In this document: in pieces, positions 1-6,964 of the stretch | How the letters are laid out: each line of letters begins with the position of its first letter | Position numbering within the stretch: position 1 is the first letter of the stretch | From: Lapillicoccus sp. | GTDB lineage: Bacteria; Actinomycetota; Actinomycetes; Actinomycetales; Dermatophilaceae | Length of the DNA: 41,568 nt | Assembly: GCF_025353065.1 (NCBI RefSeq) | Contig: NZ_JANXRJ010000294.1 | Location: 1-41,568 of the forward strand | Direction: 5' to 3' | Position numbers and translations under genes: made by a program | Notes under the pieces: model-generated | What the model was told of the DNA's origin: nothing | Seen by the model: only the letters and a program-made list of their open reading frames with translations | Database searches by the model: none

Positions 1-203
1 TGGCGACAACGGTCTTCGCCCTCTGCGGCGTGCTCGTCGTGGTGTTCGTGCTGCTCGTCGTCGTCCCGGCGGCATACGGGGGCGCGGCGGAGCGGCTCCT
101 CGCGCTCGCCGGGGCGGCCCTGCTCGGGGTGACTGCCACCCTGGTCCTGCGCCTCGAGCGAGCCCCCAACCCCCGCTTGTTGCTTTCGGCGGGCCCATCG
201 TGA
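1..203 (+). CDS. C-terminal end of an unidentified membrane protein (partial)
   Basis: An open frame runs in from the left edge (first full codon at base 3) to a TGA at 201-203, giving 66 residues. It holds two strongly hydrophobic stretches, roughly residues 1-24 and 28-46, rich in Val, Leu and Ala. These read as two transmembrane helices followed by a short polar tail with Arg and Pro. The gene begins outside the window, so its family cannot be named. It is convergent with the permease gene that ends at 261, and the 57-bp gap has no strong terminator hairpin that I can see. Confidence 0.55.
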   Translation, partial: ATTVFALCGVLVVVFVLLVVVPAAYGGAAERLLALAGAALLGVTATLVLRLERAPNPRLLLSAGPS

Positions 204-260
204 CCGAAATGTCGGCCAGAACGGGCCATCCGGAAGCAACTAGCGGGGGGTGACGTCGGG

Positions 261-1946
261 CTACTCCGGGTCGGACTCGCCCTTGCCCCGGGTGAACTCC
301 TCGCCGGTATGCGGGTTGACGGCGGTGGTGCCCGGCGGGAGGTTCGACAGGTCCGGGGCGATGACGGTCATCTCGCGGCTGTCGGGGAGCCGGACGCCGG
401 TCGGGCGGCCACCACCCCCGACGAGGACGAGGTCGCTGGAGTCGCGCCTGGGAAGCGTCTCCCCCCGGAAGTAGGCCGGGGCGATGGCGCTCCAGACGAG
501 CATCAGCACCACCCCCAGCAGCAGGGAGCCGACGCCGAGGATGAAGATGCCACCGATGCCGAAGATGCTCGTCGAGCCCTGGTCGGGGTTGGCGTAGGTC
601 TTCGCGGCCCAGACGAAGGCCGCCAGCAGGATGAGGCCGCCGACGAACGGGATGACTCCCTGCATGATGATGTCGCGCGGCCTGGCCCACATCGTCTTGC
701 GGTAGAACCAGGCGCAGGCGAACCCGGTGAGGCCGTAGTAGAAGGCGATCATAAGACCGACCGCCGCGATGGTGTCGGCGAGGATGTTCTGGCTGATGAG
801 GGTGAGCCCGACGTAGAAGAGGATGGAGACGATCCCCATGCCGATGGTCGAGTCGGTGGGCGTGAGATACCTCGGGTGGATCCGGGCGAACCGCTCGGGG
901 ACGGCCTTGAAGACCGCCATCGACAAGGTGGTGCGGGCCGTCGGGAGGATCGTCGTCTGGGTGCTCGCGGAGGCGGACGTCAGCACGCTGATCGCCAGCA
1001 GGTGGACCATGATGAAGCCCACCGTGCCGCCGCCGAAGACCTCGTGGCCCATCGAGGCGAAGACGTCGCTGGCGTTGTCCGCGTTGCCCAGCCCGATGCC
1101 GTCGGTGCCGACGCCGGCGAAGGCGATCGTCGCGACGGACACCAACGCGTAGGTGATCAGCAGCAGCACGGTCGACATGATCGCCGCCCGTCCGGGGGTC
1201 GTCGCCGGGTCGTCGGCCTCCTCGTTGGTCGCCACCGCGGTGTCCCAGCCCCAGTAGATGAAGACGGCGATGAGGGTGGCGGTGACGACGGCGGTGCCGG
1301 ACAGGCCGGTCGGGGTGAACCAGTCCCAGCTCGGCCGCAGCCCCTGGGGCGCCCCGCCCGAGTAGACCTTGACCAGGGCGAAGGCGGCGAACACGACCAG
1401 CGTGACGACCTCGATGCCGAGGAGGGCGTACTGCAGGCGCGCCGACACCTCGATCCCGCGGTAGCAGATCCAGGTCATGATGACGATCCAGACGATGCCC
1501 GCCACGGTGGACCAGAAGGTGCTCCCCGCGAGGTCCGCGAACCCGAAGAGGGTGAAGGTGTAGGACCCGGCGATCTGGGCGAGGTTGGCCATCACGATGA
1601 CGTCGGCGATGATGATGCCCCAGCCGCCCATCCAGCCCACGCGGGTGCCGAAGGTGCGGGCGGCCCAGGTGAAGGTCGTGCCGCAGTCCGGCTCGGCCTT
1701 GTTGAGCTCGCTGTAGGCGACGGCGATCATGTACATCGGGATGAAGGCCAGCACCATCACGAGCGGCGCCTTGGTGCCGACGATGCCGTCGCCGTTCTTC
1801 GTGATGACGACGAAGCCGAGGCTGGCGGCCAGGCTGTAGGCCGGCGCCGTCGAGGCGACGCCGACGACGATGCTGCCGATCAGACCGAGCGCGCCGGCCT
1901 TGAGGCCCTTGCTCTCGGTGGTGCTGTGTGTCTCTGTGACGGTCAC
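261..1946 (-). CDS. APC-family amino acid/polyamine permease
   Basis: A secondary transporter of the APC (amino acid-polyamine-organocation) superfamily, in the inner membrane. The 561-residue protein opens with the typical first helix after a short polar N-terminus (GLKAGALGLIGSIVVGVAST), followed by about eleven more hydrophobic segments and a polar C-terminal tail. I chose the GTG at 1946 because GAGAGGAG lies just upstream. The frame stays open to 2093, but the extra residues are Arg/Pro-rich with no membrane character. A possible -10 (TAGATT, reverse strand, 1999-1994) would give a leader of about 40 nt. The substrate cannot be read from the sequence. The gene is divergent from the SDR/MarR pair. 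Its length fits the larger actinobacterial APC permeases. Confidence 0.85.
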   Translation of the reverse strand: MTVTETHSTTESKGLKAGALGLIGSIVVGVASTAPAYSLAASLGFVVITKNGDGIVGTKAPLVMVLAFIPMYMIAVAYSELNKAEPDCGTTFTWAARTFGTRVGWMGGWGIIIADVIVMANLAQIAGSYTFTLFGFADLAGSTFWSTVAGIVWIVIMTWICYRGIEVSARLQYALLGIEVVTLVVFAAFALVKVYSGGAPQGLRPSWDWFTPTGLSGTAVVTATLIAVFIYWGWDTAVATNEEADDPATTPGRAAIMSTVLLLITYALVSVATIAFAGVGTDGIGLGNADNASDVFASMGHEVFGGGTVGFIMVHLLAISVLTSASASTQTTILPTARTTLSMAVFKAVPERFARIHPRYLTPTDSTIGMGIVSILFYVGLTLISQNILADTIAAVGLMIAFYYGLTGFACAWFYRKTMWARPRDIIMQGVIPFVGGLILLAAFVWAAKTYANPDQGSTSIFGIGGIFILGVGSLLLGVVLMLVWSAIAPAYFRGETLPRRDSSDLVLVGGGGRPTGVRLPDSREMTVIAPDLSNLPPGTTAVNPHTGEEFTRGKGESDPE

Positions 1947-2065
1947 GGGGGCTCCTCTCCCGACGGGCCTCGGGGTTGGCAGTCGGTGAGGAGAATCTAG
2001 GGCCACCGGGGCACGGACGGGAGGGGTATGCCGGGTGAAGGTTCCTGGCCCCGTCGCCGCGAGGC

Positions 2066-2101
2066 TTGACGAAAGTAGTTGTACTAGTAACAATACTTGC
2101 T
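2066..2101 (+). promoter_or_regulatory. Leaderless promoter with embedded palindrome for the SDR-marR pair
   Basis: A -35-like TTGACG (2066-2071), a 17-bp spacer and a -10-like AACAAT (2089-2094) end 7 nt before the ATG at 2102. The imperfect palindrome TTGTACTAGTAACAA (about 2079-2093) fills the spacer and overlaps the -10. This patch is clearly AT-richer than the surrounding DNA. TTG...CAA half-sites suit MarR dimers, so autoregulation by the MarR gene of the pair is the natural inference. Confidence 0.5.
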
Positions 2102-2794
2102 ATGGCAATAACTAATGTGCTGTTGATCGGGGCGTCCCGCGGTCTCGGACTCGCGCTGGCCCGCGAATGGGTCGGAGGCGGTCGGGATGTCGTCGCCACG
2201 GTGCCTGGCTCGGCGCGGACGCCGGTGCACGACCTCGCCGACACCTGTCCGGGTCACCTCGAGATCGAGACCGTCGACGTCACCGTGCCCGAGCAGATCA
2301 CGGCGCTGCGTGATCGCCTGGCGGATCGGCGGTTCGACCTGCTGTTCGTGAACGCCGGCGTCACGAACGCGCCCGAGGGCACGGTGTCCCAGACGTCGAC
2401 CGACGACTTCAACCGGGTCATGGTCACCAACGCGCTCGGCCCGCTGCGTGTCGTCGAGGCGCTGCAGGACCTCGTCGAGCCGGCAGGCACGATCGGGGTG
2501 ATGTCCTCGGGCCAGGGCAGCGTGGCCGGCAACGAGCGGGGTGGTCACGAGGTCTATCGCGGCAGCAAGGCCGCGCTCAACACCTTCATGCGCAGCTATG
2601 CGGCGCGGCACGCCGGCGATCGCCGCACCCTCGTCCTGATGGCGCCGGGCTGGGTGCGCACCGAGCTCGGCGGCCGGGACGCCCGGCTCACCGTCGACGA
2701 GAGCATCCCGAACGTCGTCCGCACGCTCGACGACCTCCGGGGCCGACCTGGTCTGCTCTCGGTCGACTACCTCGGCCGGACGGTCGCGTGGTGA
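2102..2794 (+). CDS. Short-chain dehydrogenase/reductase (SDR)
   Basis: An NAD(P)-dependent oxidoreductase with the classical SDR Rossmann fold, 230 residues. The cofactor motif GASRGLG is at 10-16, NAG at 84-86, the catalytic Ser at about 135-136 (VMSSGQG) and the YRGSK catalytic Tyr/Lys at 152-156. The length suits a classical single-domain SDR. I start at ATG 2102: the frame is open from a TTG at 2066, but that TTG is part of a -35-like box and the GxxxGxG motif then sits at the usual distance from the N-terminus. There is no Shine-Dalgarno sequence, which fits a leaderless mRNA. The 3' end overlaps the MarR start, so the two are translated together. The substrate is unknown. Confidence 0.87.
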   Translation: MAITNVLLIGASRGLGLALAREWVGGGRDVVATVPGSARTPVHDLADTCPGHLEIETVDVTVPEQITALRDRLADRRFDLLFVNAGVTNAPEGTVSQTSTDDFNRVMVTNALGPLRVVEALQDLVEPAGTIGVMSSGQGSVAGNERGGHEVYRGSKAALNTFMRSYAARHAGDRRTLVLMAPGWVRTELGGRDARLTVDESIPNVVRTLDDLRGRPGLLSVDYLGRTVAW

Positions 2795-3267
2795 GCGCGA
2801 CCTCACGGTCCGCGGGCGATCCTGTCCGGCAGGCCTGGGCCCTCCTGCAGCGGTTCGCCGAGGTCCACGACCGCCGGGGCGAGCTCGCCGAGGCCCTCGG
2901 GTTCCGTCTCGGCGGCGGCCGGGGCAAGATCCTCTTCCAGCTCCGCGACGGACCGCTGACCCTCGGCCAGCTCGCGAAGTCCAACGGCGTCGATCCGCCT
3001 TATGCGACCGTGATCGTCGACCAGCTGGAAGCCCAGGGTCTCGTCGAACGGCGCCCGCACCCCGACGACCGGCGCCGCAAGCTGGTCACCCTCACGGCCG
3101 CCGGGCACCATGCCATCGTGACCGCCGACACCATCCTGCTGCGCCCACCCCGAGCCGTCAGTGCCCTTCCGGCCGACGACCTCGCGACGCTCACCCGGCT
3201 CCTGACGCGTCTTCTCGAAGCCGACGCGGCCGCACCCGACGATCGACGGTTGGCTCCCGACGGCTGA
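2791..3267 (+). CDS. MarR-family transcriptional regulator
   Basis: A winged-helix DNA-binding protein of about 158 residues. The core runs from KILFQLRDGPLTLGQLAKSN through the recognition helix (YATVIVDQLEAQGLVERR) to the wing with DDRRRKLVTLT, the typical MarR signature, followed by C-terminal dimerisation helices. Two adjacent GTG codons (2788, 2791) could start it; 2791 overlaps the SDR stop as GTGA, the coupling style used throughout this window. It probably controls the SDR-marR promoter through the palindrome at about 2079-2093 and might also affect the divergent APC permease. The ligand is unknown. Confidence 0.85.
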   Translation: MSATSRSAGDPVRQAWALLQRFAEVHDRRGELAEALGFRLGGGRGKILFQLRDGPLTLGQLAKSNGVDPPYATVIVDQLEAQGLVERRPHPDDRRRKLVTLTAAGHHAIVTADTILLRPPRAVSALPADDLATLTRLLTRLLEADAAAPDDRRLAPDG

Positions 3268-3300
3268 TGGTCTTGAACCCCAGGGGTCGGCAGATCTCCC

Positions 3301-3309
3301 TGTGGACAA
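3301..3309. other. Isolated DnaA-box-like 9-mer
   Basis: TGTGGACAA is the reverse complement of TTGTCCACA, the DnaA box form favoured in high-GC actinobacteria. It stands alone between marR and a degenerate ORF, with only a weak TGTGGACCA relative near 3404. One box does not make an origin. It may be a chance match or a DnaA titration or regulatory site. Confidence 0.25.
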
Positions 3310-3402
3310 CTCGTCAGGCCCGCGCGGCGAACGGGGCGCTGGTCCAACCACGCAGCGGGGGGCGAAGGTCATGATCGGGCACCAGATCCCGCCGGGGACG
3401 AC

Positions 3403-3559
3403 GTGTGGACCACTCGATGTCGGTCTGCCATGGGGCTGCGATACCTGCGTTTCGGTGCGCGTCGGCCGGTCTCGGTCGCCGAGCACCTGGGCATCACCTC
3501 GCAGGAGGGCCGCTCGGGTCATCCGCGACCTCGAGCGCGCGGGCCTCGTCGTACGGTGA
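3403..3559 (+). pseudogene. Frameshifted small helix-turn-helix remnant
   Basis: From the GTG at 3403 the frame reads a helix-turn-helix-like stretch, RRPVSVAEHLGITSQE, then goes out of frame at the GGG run 3507-3509. Removing one G restores EAARVIRDLERAGLVVR and a TGA at 3557-3559. The repaired product of about 52 residues looks like the first half of a winged helix (helix, turn, recognition helix, 'LERAGLV'). It could be a decayed regulator, a very small DNA-binding protein broken by a one-base slip, or a sequencing error. No start with a clear ribosome binding site is visible. It lies between marR and the convergent pxpC. Confidence 0.45.
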
Positions 3560-3617
3560 CTCGGCTCGGGACAGCCTGTGGGCGGCTCGCACCTGGCTGC
3601 CCGACGACGACGGGGCA

Positions 3618-4511
3618 CTACGTCCAGGACGGTCGGGTCGGCCGAAACCGCAGGCGTCCGCCCGGTCGCACCTGCGCAAGGGCATCGGTGTCCTCGTCGG
3701 CGAGGACACCGATGACGGGGTAGCCGCCGGTGGTGGGGTGGTCGGCGAGGAAGACGAGGGGCTGGCCCGAGGGAGGCACCTGGACCGACCCCCGAACCAC
3801 GCCCTCGCTCGCGAGCTCGCCCGTGCGGGAACGAGCGAGCGGGGGGCCGGCCAGGCGGATGCCGACCCGATCGAGGTCGGCGGTGACCTCCCAGGCCGAC
3901 GTGGTGAATCGCGCCACCGAGGCCGGGTCGAACCAGTCGTCACGGGGTCCGAGCACGACCCGGAGGACGAGGTCGCCGACGGCCGGGGACGCGGGTGCGG
4001 CGAGATCGGTTGCCGCGAGATCGTCTACGCCACAGCGCTGCTCGCTGCCCACGCGGGAGATCGAGAGGAGGGTGCCCGGCTCGAGGAGGGGCGGGCCCAC
4101 CCCTGATGTCGGGTCGGTGCTGGCGCTGCCGAAGACCCGCGCCACCTCGAGCGGGCCGCGGACGGCGAGGTAGCTGCGCAGGCCGGTGGGCGGCATACCG
4201 AGGGAGAGGGTCTCGCCGTCGCGCAGGTCCAGGGGGACGCACGGCGAGGCCGGTCGCCCGGCCACGGTCAGCGGCGCCGGCGCCCCCGTGAGGGCGACGG
4301 TCGTGCGCCCGACCGAGCGCACCTCGAGGCCACCGAGGAGGACCTCGATCCCGGCGGCCGCCGGGTCGTTGCCGAGGATCCGGTTGGCCAGGCGGAGGGC
4401 GGAACGGTCCGCGGCGCCGCTCGTCGTCACCCCCAGCCGGGCGTGTCCCGGGCGACCGAGGTCCTGCACCGTCGCCAGCGGGCCGACCCGGATCACGAGC
4501 AGGGCGCTCAC
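3618..4511 (-). CDS. pxpC: 5-oxoprolinase subunit PxpC (biotin-dependent carboxyltransferase-like)
   Basis: One of the three subunits of the bacterial ATP-dependent 5-oxoprolinase, which opens pyroglutamate to glutamate. The 297-residue protein begins [23 protein letters not shown] and carries the family motif TTSGAADRSALRLANRILGN (about 29-48), with later SYLAVRGP and DHPTTGGYPVIG, all diagnostic of the KipA/PxpC (AHS2) fold. The GTG start at 4511 overlaps the pxpB stop as GTGA; the open frame upstream of it is a shadow. It is the last gene of the pxpA-pxpB-pxpC operon. No terminator hairpin is obvious downstream. Confidence 0.93.
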   Translation of the reverse strand: MSALLVIRVGPLATVQDLGRPGHARLGVTTSGAADRSALRLANRILGNDPAAAGIEVLLGGLEVRSVGRTTVALTGAPAPLTVAGRPASPCVPLDLRDGETLSLGMPPTGLRSYLAVRGPLEVARVFGSASTDPTSGVGPPLLEPGTLLSISRVGSEQRCGVDDLAATDLAAPASPAVGDLVLRVVLGPRDDWFDPASVARFTTSAWEVTADLDRVGIRLAGPPLARSRTGELASEGVVRGSVQVPPSGQPLVFLADHPTTGGYPVIGVLADEDTDALAQVRPGGRLRFRPTRPSWT

Positions 4512-5140
4512 AGCCCGGCTTCCAGAAACCGCACCCGGCGCCCGGGCTCGAGCACCGCAGGCGGGTCCCGCCGGGTGTCCCACATCTCCAGATCGGTCCG
4601 CCCGATGAGCTGCCAGCCTCCGGGCGAGGCCCGGGGATAGACCCCGCTCCAGGGCCCCGCGAGCCCCACGGCACCCGCCGGGATGCGCGTCCGGGGCGTC
4701 GACCGCCGGGGGACCTCGAGCCCCCCTCGGTCGCCGAGGAGATACCCGAATCCCGGTGCGAAACCGGCGAACTCGACCAGCCACACCTGTCCCGTATGCC
4801 GCGTGACCACCTCCCGCACGTCGCAGCCCAGGTGTGTCGCGACCTCGGGGAGGTCGTCCCCGTCGTAGGTCACGGGGATCTCGAGCACGTCCGTGTCGGG
4901 CACGCTCTCGGTGGCCACGTCGGCACCGGTGAGCGGGAGGGTCAACGACCGCAGCGCGGCGACGACGCCGACGAGGCGGGTCGGGTCGTTCACGGTGACG
5001 AGCACCGTGCGGGCAGCCGGGACGTGCTCCAGCACGCCGGGCAGGGGCGTGGCCCGCAGCGCGGCTTCGAGCCGGCGCCGCTCGTCCGCGTCAGCGAGCT
5101 CGACCAGGACAGCGCGGTCGCCGCAGGGCCGCAGCCTCAT
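4508..5140 (-). CDS. pxpB: 5-oxoprolinase subunit PxpB (KipI-like)
   Basis: Second subunit of the 5-oxoprolinase complex (AHS1/KipI family), 210 residues. It starts [15 protein letters not shown], the usual KipI N-terminus, and contains [19 protein letters not shown], then [11 protein letters not shown] and the Pro/Gly-rich GGWQLIGRT near the C-terminus, all family hallmarks. The ATG at 5140 overlaps the pxpA stop (ATGA); the 32 residues of open frame before it are Arg-rich and do not match the family. Its 3' end overlaps pxpC, so all three subunits are translationally coupled. Confidence 0.93.
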   Translation of the reverse strand: MRLRPCGDRAVLVELADADERRRLEAALRATPLPGVLEHVPAARTVLVTVNDPTRLVGVVAALRSLTLPLTGADVATESVPDTDVLEIPVTYDGDDLPEVATHLGCDVREVVTRHTGQVWLVEFAGFAPGFGYLLGDRGGLEVPRRSTPRTRIPAGAVGLAGPWSGVYPRASPGGWQLIGRTDLEMWDTRRDPPAVLEPGRRVRFLEAGL

Positions 5141-5904
5141 GGGGCGAAGGCGGTGAGCGTGACGCCGGCGCTCGTCAAGGCCTTCCGAATGGCGTGGGCC
5201 AGCTCGACGGCGCCCGGGGAGTCGCCGTGGACGCATACCGAATCCGCATCGATCGCGATCTCGGTGCCGTCGACCGTGACGAGACGGCCGTGGGTCACGA
5301 GTCGCACGACGCGCTCGGAGACGGTTACCGGGTCGTGGAGGACGGCTCCGGGCTCGCGCCGGGAGACGAGCGTCCCGTCAGGGGTGTAGGCCCGGTCGGC
5401 GAACGCCTCGCGCACCGTGCGCAGGGCCCTGGCCTCAGCGGCGGCCAGGAACGCCGAGCCGGGCAGCCCGAGCACCATGAGGTCCGAGCGGTGGTCGGCG
5501 ACCGCCGCAGCCACGGCGGCGGCCTGCTCGACATGGTGGACGATCGCGTTGTATAGCGCGCCGTGCGGCTTGACGTAGGTCACCGCCCCGCCGACGGACC
5601 GGGCGATGCCGTCGAGCGCGCCGATCTGATAAAGCACGTCCGCATAGAGGTCGTCCGGTGCGACGTCGATGAACCGGCGACCGAAGCCGGCGAGGTCGTG
5701 ATATCCCACCTGCGCCCCGACAGCGACGCCGTGCGCGACGGCCTTCCGACACGTGGCGACGAGGGTCGCGGGGTCGCCCGCGTGGAAACCGCAGGCGATG
5801 TTGGCCGAGGTGACGACATCGAGCAGACCGGCGTCGTCGCCGAGGGTCCAGCGTCCGAAGGACTCACCCATGTCCGCGTTCAGGTCCACCTGCTGGCGCG
5901 TCAT
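5137..5904 (-). CDS. pxpA: 5-oxoprolinase subunit PxpA (LamB/YcsF family)
   Basis: First gene of the operon, 255 residues, the usual size. It starts [17 protein letters not shown], the signature of the LamB/YcsF family; further motifs are [25 protein letters not shown] and [12 protein letters not shown]. With PxpB and PxpC it converts 5-oxo-L-proline to L-glutamate using ATP. I take the ATG at 5904 because the hallmark N-terminus begins there; it has no Shine-Dalgarno sequence but lies 6 nt after a -10-like hexamer, so the transcript is probably leaderless. The promoter contains a GntR-type operator, and the gene is divergent from the FCD regulator at 5984. Confidence 0.94.
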   Translation of the reverse strand: MTRQQVDLNADMGESFGRWTLGDDAGLLDVVTSANIACGFHAGDPATLVATCRKAVAHGVAVGAQVGYHDLAGFGRRFIDVAPDDLYADVLYQIGALDGIARSVGGAVTYVKPHGALYNAIVHHVEQAAAVAAAVADHRSDLMVLGLPGSAFLAAAEARALRTVREAFADRAYTPDGTLVSRREPGAVLHDPVTVSERVVRLVTHGRLVTVDGTEIAIDADSVCVHGDSPGAVELAHAIRKALTSAGVTLTAFAP

Positions 5905-5910
5905 ACGCCG

Positions 5911-5940
5911 AGGATTGTTCAACAAGCCGTCACCTGTCAA
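5911..5940 (-). promoter_or_regulatory. pxpA promoter (leaderless)
   Basis: On the reverse strand a perfect TTGACA (-35, 5940-5935), an 18-bp spacer and AATCCT (-10, 5916-5911) end 6 nt before the pxpA ATG. The GntR operator at 5915-5925 covers the -10 and spacer, so a bound repressor would block pxpABC. Confidence 0.6.
5915..5925. promoter_or_regulatory. GntR/FCD operator, copy 1
   Basis: TTGTTCAACAA is a perfect 5+1+5 palindrome. The same sequence apart from the central base (TTGTTGAACAA) recurs at 6826-6836 upstream of the DUF2891 arm. TTGT...ACAA cores are common for FadR/FCD-type GntR repressors. This copy overlaps the pxpA -10 and a possible gntR -35 (TTGTTC, 5915-5920), which suggests control of pxpABC and autoregulation. 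Confidence 0.65.
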
Positions 5941-5983
5941 GATGCTGGCACCACAGAGACAGAGAACGAACGACGGAGGGTCG

Positions 5984-6721
5984 ATGGGCAAGCTGGCTGC
6001 GGGGGCACTGGTCGACGCCTTGCGTGCCACGATCCTCGACGGGGGCCTGCGGCCGGGGACCCGGCTCGACGAGACGCGCCTCGGTGCCCAGTTCGAGGTC
6101 AGTCGCAACACCTTGCGCGAAGCCTTCCGCGTGCTCGCCCACGAGCACCTCGTGGAGCACCTGCCCAACCGGGGAGTGTTCGTCCGTCGGCCCAGCGTGC
6201 GCGAGGCCCGCGACGTCTACGAGACACGTCGACTGCTCGAGTGCGGCGCGCTACGGGAGGCCGCGGTGCGGCGGGCGGCCTGGTGCGGAGAGCCCGACCC
6301 GGACGGCTCCACGCGGGAGCGCCACTTGCAGCACCATTGGGAGACATCGGTCCTCGCGGTCGTCGATGCTGCCGAACGGGGATGGCGAGCCAGCGAGAGC
6401 GGTGACTGGGACGAGGTGGGCAGCGCGAACGGCCAGTTCCACCTGGCCCTGGCCACGCTCGCCGACAACGACGTCATCCTGCGCACGCTGCGGAGCCTCG
6501 TGACCGAGATGCGGCTGCTCTTCCTCGTCGTGGCCGCGGCCCGCGAAGTCCACGAGCCCTACCTCGAGGACAACCGCAGGATCGCCTCGCTCGTGGCGTC
6601 CGGCGAGCTGGTCCGGGCCGCGATCCTCCTGGAGGACTACCTGCTGCGCGCGGAGCGCCACCTCGTCGGCCTGTATGCCACACACACCCTCGACGGTCGC
6701 GCCGTCGAGCCCAGATCCTGA
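5984..6721 (+). CDS. GntR-family regulator with FCD domain, probable pyroglutamate regulator
   Basis: A 245-residue DNA-binding protein. Residues 1-70 form the GntR winged helix ([22 protein letters not shown], then [21 protein letters not shown] and [10 protein letters not shown]). The rest is the all-helical FCD ligand-binding domain ([51 protein letters not shown]). The ATG at 5984 has GGAGGG just upstream. It is divergent from pxpA and followed by a tandem repeat, and the same palindrome lies in both flanking promoters. I infer that it represses 5-oxoproline use and senses 5-oxoproline or a related metabolite. Confidence 0.9.
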   Translation: MGKLAAGALVDALRATILDGGLRPGTRLDETRLGAQFEVSRNTLREAFRVLAHEHLVEHLPNRGVFVRRPSVREARDVYETRRLLECGALREAAVRRAAWCGEPDPDGSTRERHLQHHWETSVLAVVDAAERGWRASESGDWDEVGSANGQFHLALATLADNDVILRTLRSLVTEMRLLFLVVAAAREVHEPYLEDNRRIASLVASGELVRAAILLEDYLLRAERHLVGLYATHTLDGRAVEPRS

Positions 6722-6816
6722 CGCCGAGATCCACACGCGGAGATCCACACGCGGAGATCCCCACGCGGAGATCCCCACGCCGAGATCCCCACGCCGAGAT
6801 CCACACGCCGAGCCCC
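6721..6816. repeat. 14-bp tandem repeat, about 6.9 copies
   Basis: The unit ACGCSGAGATCCMC is repeated head to tail from the last base of the gntR stop codon to 6816. The six full copies differ only at the S and M positions; the last copy is truncated. It is non-coding, 14 bp is not a multiple of three, and there is no spacer structure like a CRISPR. It ends directly at the -35 of the following promoter, so copy number could affect read-through or promoter spacing. Confidence 0.9.
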
Positions 6817-6846
6817 TTGGCAAGATTGTTGAACAACTTCTAGAGT
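6817..6846 (+). promoter_or_regulatory. Promoter of the DUF2891 arm with GntR operator copy 2
   Basis: TTGGCA (-35, 6817-6822), an 18-bp spacer and TAGAGT (-10, 6841-6846). The palindrome TTGTTGAACAA at 6826-6836 sits in the middle of the spacer, an ideal position for repression by the gntR product encoded just upstream. Confidence 0.65.
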
Positions 6847-6898
6847 GCTTGTCGAGCGGCGCGACATCGTGCCGTCATCCCGACCTCAGCGAGGTGGC

Positions 6899-6964
6899 AT
6901 GCCCATGTGGGTCCTGCTCGCGGCCAACGTCGCGATCATGTTCTTCTTCGCCTTCCCGCGATGA
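6899..6964 (+). CDS. 21-residue single-span membrane peptide
   Basis: ATG at 6899 to TGA at 6962-6964 encodes MPMWVLLAANVAIMFFFAFPR, a single hydrophobic helix ending in Pro-Arg. GCGAGGTGG upstream is a plausible ribosome binding site, and a second ATG at 6905 is possible. The stop overlaps the ATG of the DUF2891 gene (ATGA), so translation of this peptide would feed the larger gene. It may be a real small membrane protein, a coupling leader, or the last helix of a lost permease: DUF969/DUF979 membrane proteins accompany pxp and DUF2891 genes in other actinobacteria, as I recall. Confidence 0.55.
   Translation: MPMWVLLAANVAIMFFFAFPR

Noticed and set aside
309-2000. 563-residue ORF opposite the APC permease
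   Set aside because: Asp/Arg/Gly-rich shadow frame typical of high-GC DNA; the permease on the other strand has clear helices and a ribosome binding site.
3301-3309. Replication origin
   Set aside because: Only one DnaA-like box, and no dnaA/dnaN genes or AT-rich unwinding region.
6721-6816. Possible CRISPR array
   Set aside because: Units are 14 bp and directly contiguous, with no spacers and no cas genes.
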